64,000 nucleotides of DNA, taken from the NCBI GenBank assembly GCA_028752905.1, contig JAQNBH010000004.1, forward strand, positions 30,525,751 through 30,589,750, read 5' to 3'. The translations under genes were made by a program, and so were the position numbers. Below the pieces are notes generated by a model. It had not been told where the DNA came from. It searched no databases and saw only the letters and a program-made list of their open reading frames with translations. Below are positions 60,588 through 64,000 of the stretch, piece by piece (the stretch's first letter is position 1; every line of letters begins with the position of its first letter). The DNA is from Cladorhizidae sp. MBARI D1340-BT2. Its lineage: Eukaryota > Porifera > Demospongiae > Poecilosclerida > Cladorhizidae.

Positions 60588-62842
60588 GAGCAGTAGTGAC
60601 CATGGTCAGAGTACTCTGGCAATGATAGCAGTAGTGATCAGGGTCAGAGTACTCTGGCAATGATAGCAGTAGTGACCAGGGTCAGAGTACTCTGGCAATG
60701 AGAGCATTAGTGACCAGGGTCAGAGTACTCTGGCAATGATAGCAGTAGTGACCAGGGTCAGAGTACTCTGACAATGATAGCAGTAGTGGCCAGGGTCAGA
60801 GTACTCTGGCAATGATAGCAGTAGTGACCAGGGTCAGAGTACTCTGGCAATGATAGCAGTAGTGACCAGGGTCAGAGTACTCTGGCAATGATAGCAGTAG
60901 TGACCAGGGTCAGAGTACTCTGGCAATGATAGCAGTAGTGACCAGGGTCAGAGTACTCTGGCAATGAGAGCAGTAGTGGTCAGGGTCAGAGTACTCTGGC
61001 AATGATAGCAGTAGTGACCAGGGTCAGAGTACTCTGGCAATGATAGCAGTAGTGACCAGGGTCGGAGTACTCTGGCAATGATAGCAGTAGTGACCAGGGT
61101 CGGAGTACTCTGGCAATGATAGCAGTAGTGACCAGGGTCGGAGTACTCTGGCAATGATAGCAGTAGTGACCAGGGTCAGAGTACTCTGGCAATGATAGTA
61201 GTAGTGACCAGGGTCAGAGTACTCTGGCAATGGTAGCACTACTGACCAGGGTCAGAGTACTCTGGCAATGATAGCAGTAGTGAACAGGGTCAGAGTACTC
61301 TGGCAATGATAGCAGTAGTGACCAGGGTCAGAGTACTCTGACAATGATAGCAGTAGTGGCCAGGGTCAGAGTACTCTGGTAATGATAGCAGTAGTGACCA
61401 GGGTCAGAGTACTCTGGCAATGATAGCAGTAGTGACCAGGGTCAGAGTACTCTGGCAATGATAGCAGTAGTGACCAGGGTCAGAGTACTCTGGCAATGAT
61501 AGCAGTAGTGACCAGGGTCAGAGTACTCTGGCAATGATAGCAGTAGTGACCAGGGTCAGAGTACTCTGGCAATGATAGCAGAAGTGACCAGGGTCAGAGT
61601 ACTCTGGCAATGATAGCAGTAGTGACCAGGGTCAGAGTACTCTGGCAATGATAGCAGTAGTGACCAGGGTCAGAGTACTCTGGCAATGATAGCAGTAGTG
61701 ACCAGGGTCAGAGTACTCTAGCAATGATAGCAGTAGTGACCAGGGTCAGAGTACTCTGGCAATGATAGCAATAGTGACCAGGGTCAGAGTACTCTGGCAA
61801 TGATAGCAGTAGTGACCAGGGTCAGAGTACTCTGGCAATGATAGCAGTAGTGACCAGGGTCAGAGTACTCTGGTAATGATAGCAGTAGTGACCAGGGTCA
61901 GAGTACTCTGGCAATGAGAGCAGTAGTGGCCAGGGTCAGAGTACTCTGGCAATGATAGCAGTAGTGGCCAGGGTCAGAGTACTCTGGCAATGATAGCAGT
62001 AGTGGCCAGGGTCAGAGTACTCTGGCAATGATAGCAGTAGTGATCAGGGTCAGAGTACTCTGGCAATGATAGCAGTAGTGACCAGGGTCAGAGTACTCTG
62101 GCAATGATAGCAGTAGTGACCAGGGTCAGAGTACTCTGGCAATGAGAGCAGTAGTGACCAGGGTCAGAGTACTCTGGCAATGAGAGCAGTAGTGGTCAGG
62201 GTCAGAGTACTCTGTCAATGATAGCAGTAGTGACCAGGGTCAGAGTACTCTGGCAATGATAGCAGTAGTGACCAGGGTCAGAGTACTCTGGCAATGATAG
62301 CAGTAGTGACAAGGGTCAGAGTACTCTGGCAATGATAGCAGTAGTGACCAGGGTCAGAGTACTCTGGCAATGAGAGCAGTAGTGACCAGGATCAGAGTAC
62401 TCTGGCAATGATAGCAGTAGTGACCAGGGTCAGAGTACTCTGGCAATGATAGCAGTAGTGACCAGGGTCAGAGTACTCTGGCAATGATAGCAGTAGTGAC
62501 CAGGGTCAGAGTACTCTGGCAATGATAGCAGTAGTGACCAGGGTCAGAGTACTCTGACAATGATAGCAGTAGTGGCCAGGGTCAGAGTACTCTGGCAATG
62601 ATAGCAGTAGTCACCAGGGTCAGAGTACTCTGGCAATGATAGCAGTAGTGACCAGGGTCAGAGTACTCTGGCAATGATAGCAGTAGTGACCAGGGTCAGA
62701 GTACTCTGGCAATGATAGCAGTAGTGACCAGGGTCAGAGTAGTCTGGCAATGAGAGCAGTAGTGACCAGGGTCAGAGTACTCTGGCAATGATAGCTGTAG
62801 TGACCAGGGTCAGAGTACTCTGGTCAATGATAGCAGTAGTGA

Positions 62843-64000
62843 CCAGGGTCAGCGTACTCTGGTCAATGATAGCAGTAGTGACCAGGGTCAGAGTACTCTG
62901 GCAATGATAGCTGTAGTGACCAGGGTCAGAGTACTCTGGCAATGATAGCAGTAGTGACCAGGGTCAGAGTACTCTGGCAATGATAGCAGTAGTGACCAGG
63001 ATCAGAGTACTCTGGCAATGATAGCAGTAGTGACCAGGGTCAGAGTACTCTGGCAATGAGAGCAGTAGTGACCAGGGTCAGAGTACTCTGGCAATGATAG
63101 CAGTAGTGATCAGGGTCAGAGTACTCTGGCAATGATAGCAGTAGTGACCAGGGTCAGAGTACTCTGGCAATGATAGCAGTAGTGACCAGGGTCAGAGTAC
63201 TCTGGCAATGATAGCAGTAGTGACCAGGGTCAGAGTACTCTGGTAATGATAGCAGTAGTGACCAGGGTCAGAGTACTCTGGTAATGAGAGCATTAGTGAC
63301 CAGGGTCAGAGTACTCTGGCAATGATAGCAGTAGTGACCAGGGTCAGAGTACTCTGACAATGATAGCAGTAGTGGCCAGGGTCAGAGTACTCTGGCAATG
63401 ATAGCAGTAGTGACCAGGGTCAGAGTACTCTGGCAATGATAGCAGTAGTGACCAGGGTCAGAGTACTCTGGCAATGATAGCAGTAGTGACCAGGGTCAGA
63501 GTACTCTGGCAATGATAGCAGTAGTGACCAGGGTCAGTGTACTCTGGCAATGAGAGCAGTAGTGGTCAGGGTCAGAGTACTCTGGCAATGATAGCAGTAG
63601 TGACCAGGGTCAGAGTACTCTGGCAATGATAGCAGTAGTGACCAGGGTCAGAGTACTCTGGCAATGATAGCAGTAGTGACCAGGGTCAGAGTACTCTGGC
63701 AGATAGCAGTAGTGACCAGGGTCAGAGTACTCTGTCAATGATAGCAGTAGTGACCAGGGTCAGAGTACTCTGGCAATGATAGCAGTAGTGACCAGGGTCA
63801 GAGTACTCTGGCAATGATAGCAGTAGTGACCAGGGTCAGAGTACTCTGGCAATGATAGCAGTAGTGACCAGGGTCAGAGTACTCTGACAATGATAGCAGT
63901 AGTGGCCAGGGTCAGAGTACTCTGGCAATGATAGCAGTAGTCACCAGGGTCAGAGTACTCTGGCAATGATAGCAGTAGTGACCAGGGTCAGAGTACTCTG
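62843..64000 (+). repeat. Block 6 start, truncated by window end
   Basis: This part matches 13003-14160 of copy 1 at offset 49,840: AGCTG, GATCAGG, GTAATGAGAGCATTAG, AGTGTACTCTGG, the 36-bp monomer (about 63700), then GTCACC. Private changes are A63001 (GACCAGGATC at an unusual place) and CTGTCAATG near 63735. The last monomer is cut after 19 bases, so the array continues to the right. Confidence 0.9.

Larger units (their letters stand above)
57751..62842 (+). repeat. Hybrid block 6/3/5 without internal punctuation (5,092 bp)
   Basis: This is the only interval longer than 3.42 kb between punctuation monomers. From 57751 to about 59914 it is block 6 (36-bp monomer near 58610, CACTACTG at 58995-59002, GAACAGG, GTAACC, GACCAGTGTC). 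It then matches the triple GAGAGC/GGTC group of block 3 (ending near 59993) and the GACAAGG (about 60106), GACCAGGATC (about 60187) and AGTAGTCTGG (about 60536) markers of the end of block 5. At 60549-60587 it jumps to the GACCATGG part of the start of block 5 and runs through a whole block 5, with three GTCGGAGTAC monomers and CACTACTG at 61237-61244. Confidence 0.88.
1..64000. repeat. 38-bp satellite array filling the whole window
   Basis: The sequence is a head-to-tail array of about 1,684 copies of a 38-bp monomer, all in one orientation, with no interruption and no unique DNA at either end. The monomer opens with CCAGGGTCAG, has the centre AGAGTACTCT and ends GATAGCAGTAGTGA. Most monomers match the consensus or differ by one or two bases. 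Rare length variants are 39 bp (extra T, CTGGTCAATG) and 36 bp (CTGGCAGATAGC). Because 38 is not a multiple of 3 and the sense strand has four stop triplets per monomer, it is not a coding repeat. There is no gene-free gap to describe separately, since the whole window is satellite. Chromosomal location and function are unknown. Confidence 0.99.
44824..64000 (+). repeat. Super-unit copy 3, partial and rearranged
   Basis: The third copy follows copy 2 at offset 22,545 through blocks 1-4. After ten fewer monomers in block 5 the offset is 22,165, and it holds into block 6 until about 59,914. The expected rest of block 6 and blocks 7-9 are absent. Instead the sequence switches to block-3/5-like DNA and then restarts block 5 at about 60.59 kb, running on into block 6 until the window ends in mid-monomer. 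Private substitutions include T53979, A63001 and a CTGTCAATG monomer near 63735. Confidence 0.9.

Noticed and set aside
1..64000. CRISPR array
   Set aside because: The 38-bp units are contiguous with no spacers between them, and there are no cas genes.
1..64000. Coding minisatellite (mucin- or silk-like repeat protein)
   Set aside because: The unit length is not a multiple of 3, the sense strand has four stop triplets per monomer, and the antisense strand has one.
1..64000. CENP-B box, telomere repeat or known alpha-satellite monomer
   Set aside because: There is no TTCG...CGGGA box, no TTAGGG-type run, and the unit is 38 bp, not about 171 bp. Centromere identity cannot be claimed from the sequence.
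1..64000. Transposon or retroelement insertions, tRNA or other RNA genes within the array
   Set aside because: I read every row and found no stretch departing from the monomer pattern by more than a few bases.

Overview
The whole 64 kb window is one uninterrupted tandem satellite array. I see no gene, RNA gene, mobile element, CRISPR array or unique flanking sequence anywhere in it. The basic unit is a 38-bp monomer, about 1,684 in the same orientation; a consensus example lies at 39-76. It is 50% GC and contains no CpG. The array runs off both ends. Its size and homogeneity suggest eukaryotic heterochromatin (centromeric, pericentromeric, subtelomeric or an expanded interstitial satellite), probably from a long-read assembly. 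Nothing in the sequence identifies the species or chromosome position, and I do not recognise the monomer as a named satellite.

The array is organised hierarchically. Level 1 is the 38-bp monomer. Level 2 is a block of 46-90 monomers (1.75-3.42 kb, mean about 2.5 kb). Each block opens with one diagnostic 39-bp monomer carrying AGCGTACTC instead of AGAGTACTC, followed by a fairly constant order of variant monomers. There are 25 such punctuation monomers. Level 3 is a triad of blocks: blocks 3-4-5 (7.3 kb) and 6-7-8 (8.2 kb) are diverged duplicates, and blocks 9-1-2 form a third family. Level 4 is a super-unit of nine blocks: 22,278 bp in copy 1 (1-22278, 586 monomers), 22,545 bp in copy 2 (22279-44823, 593 monomers), and a rearranged partial copy 3 (44824-64000). 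Block lengths in copies 1 and 2 are 2545, 2090, 3080, 1751, 2472/2777, 3420, 2283, 2510/2472 and 2127 bp. The super-copies differ by whole-monomer gains and losses, a 1-bp insertion and scattered private substitutions.

Copy 3 follows copy 2 through block 5 and into block 6. It then becomes a mosaic: block 6 material switches to block-3/block-5-like sequence at about 59.9-60.1 kb, then jumps back to the start of a block 5 at about 60.55-60.59 kb. After that it runs in register with copy 1 (constant offset 49,840) to the window end. This looks like repeated unequal exchange or gene conversion.

At the smallest scale each monomer holds a perfect 12-bp palindrome (CAGAGTACTCTG, containing a ScaI-type AGTACT core). 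It becomes a perfect 16-bp palindrome in one recurrent variant. A second dyad, TGACC-AG-GGTCA, spans each monomer junction. A rare variant, CACTACTG, is the exact reverse complement of the usual CAGTAGTG. Short antisense open frames of 68-71 codons occur only where an A-to-G change removes the single antisense stop of a monomer, and I do not regard them as genes. All boundaries were read by eye from the markers. The indel bookkeeping closes exactly to whole monomers, which supports the map, but identity percentages were not computed.
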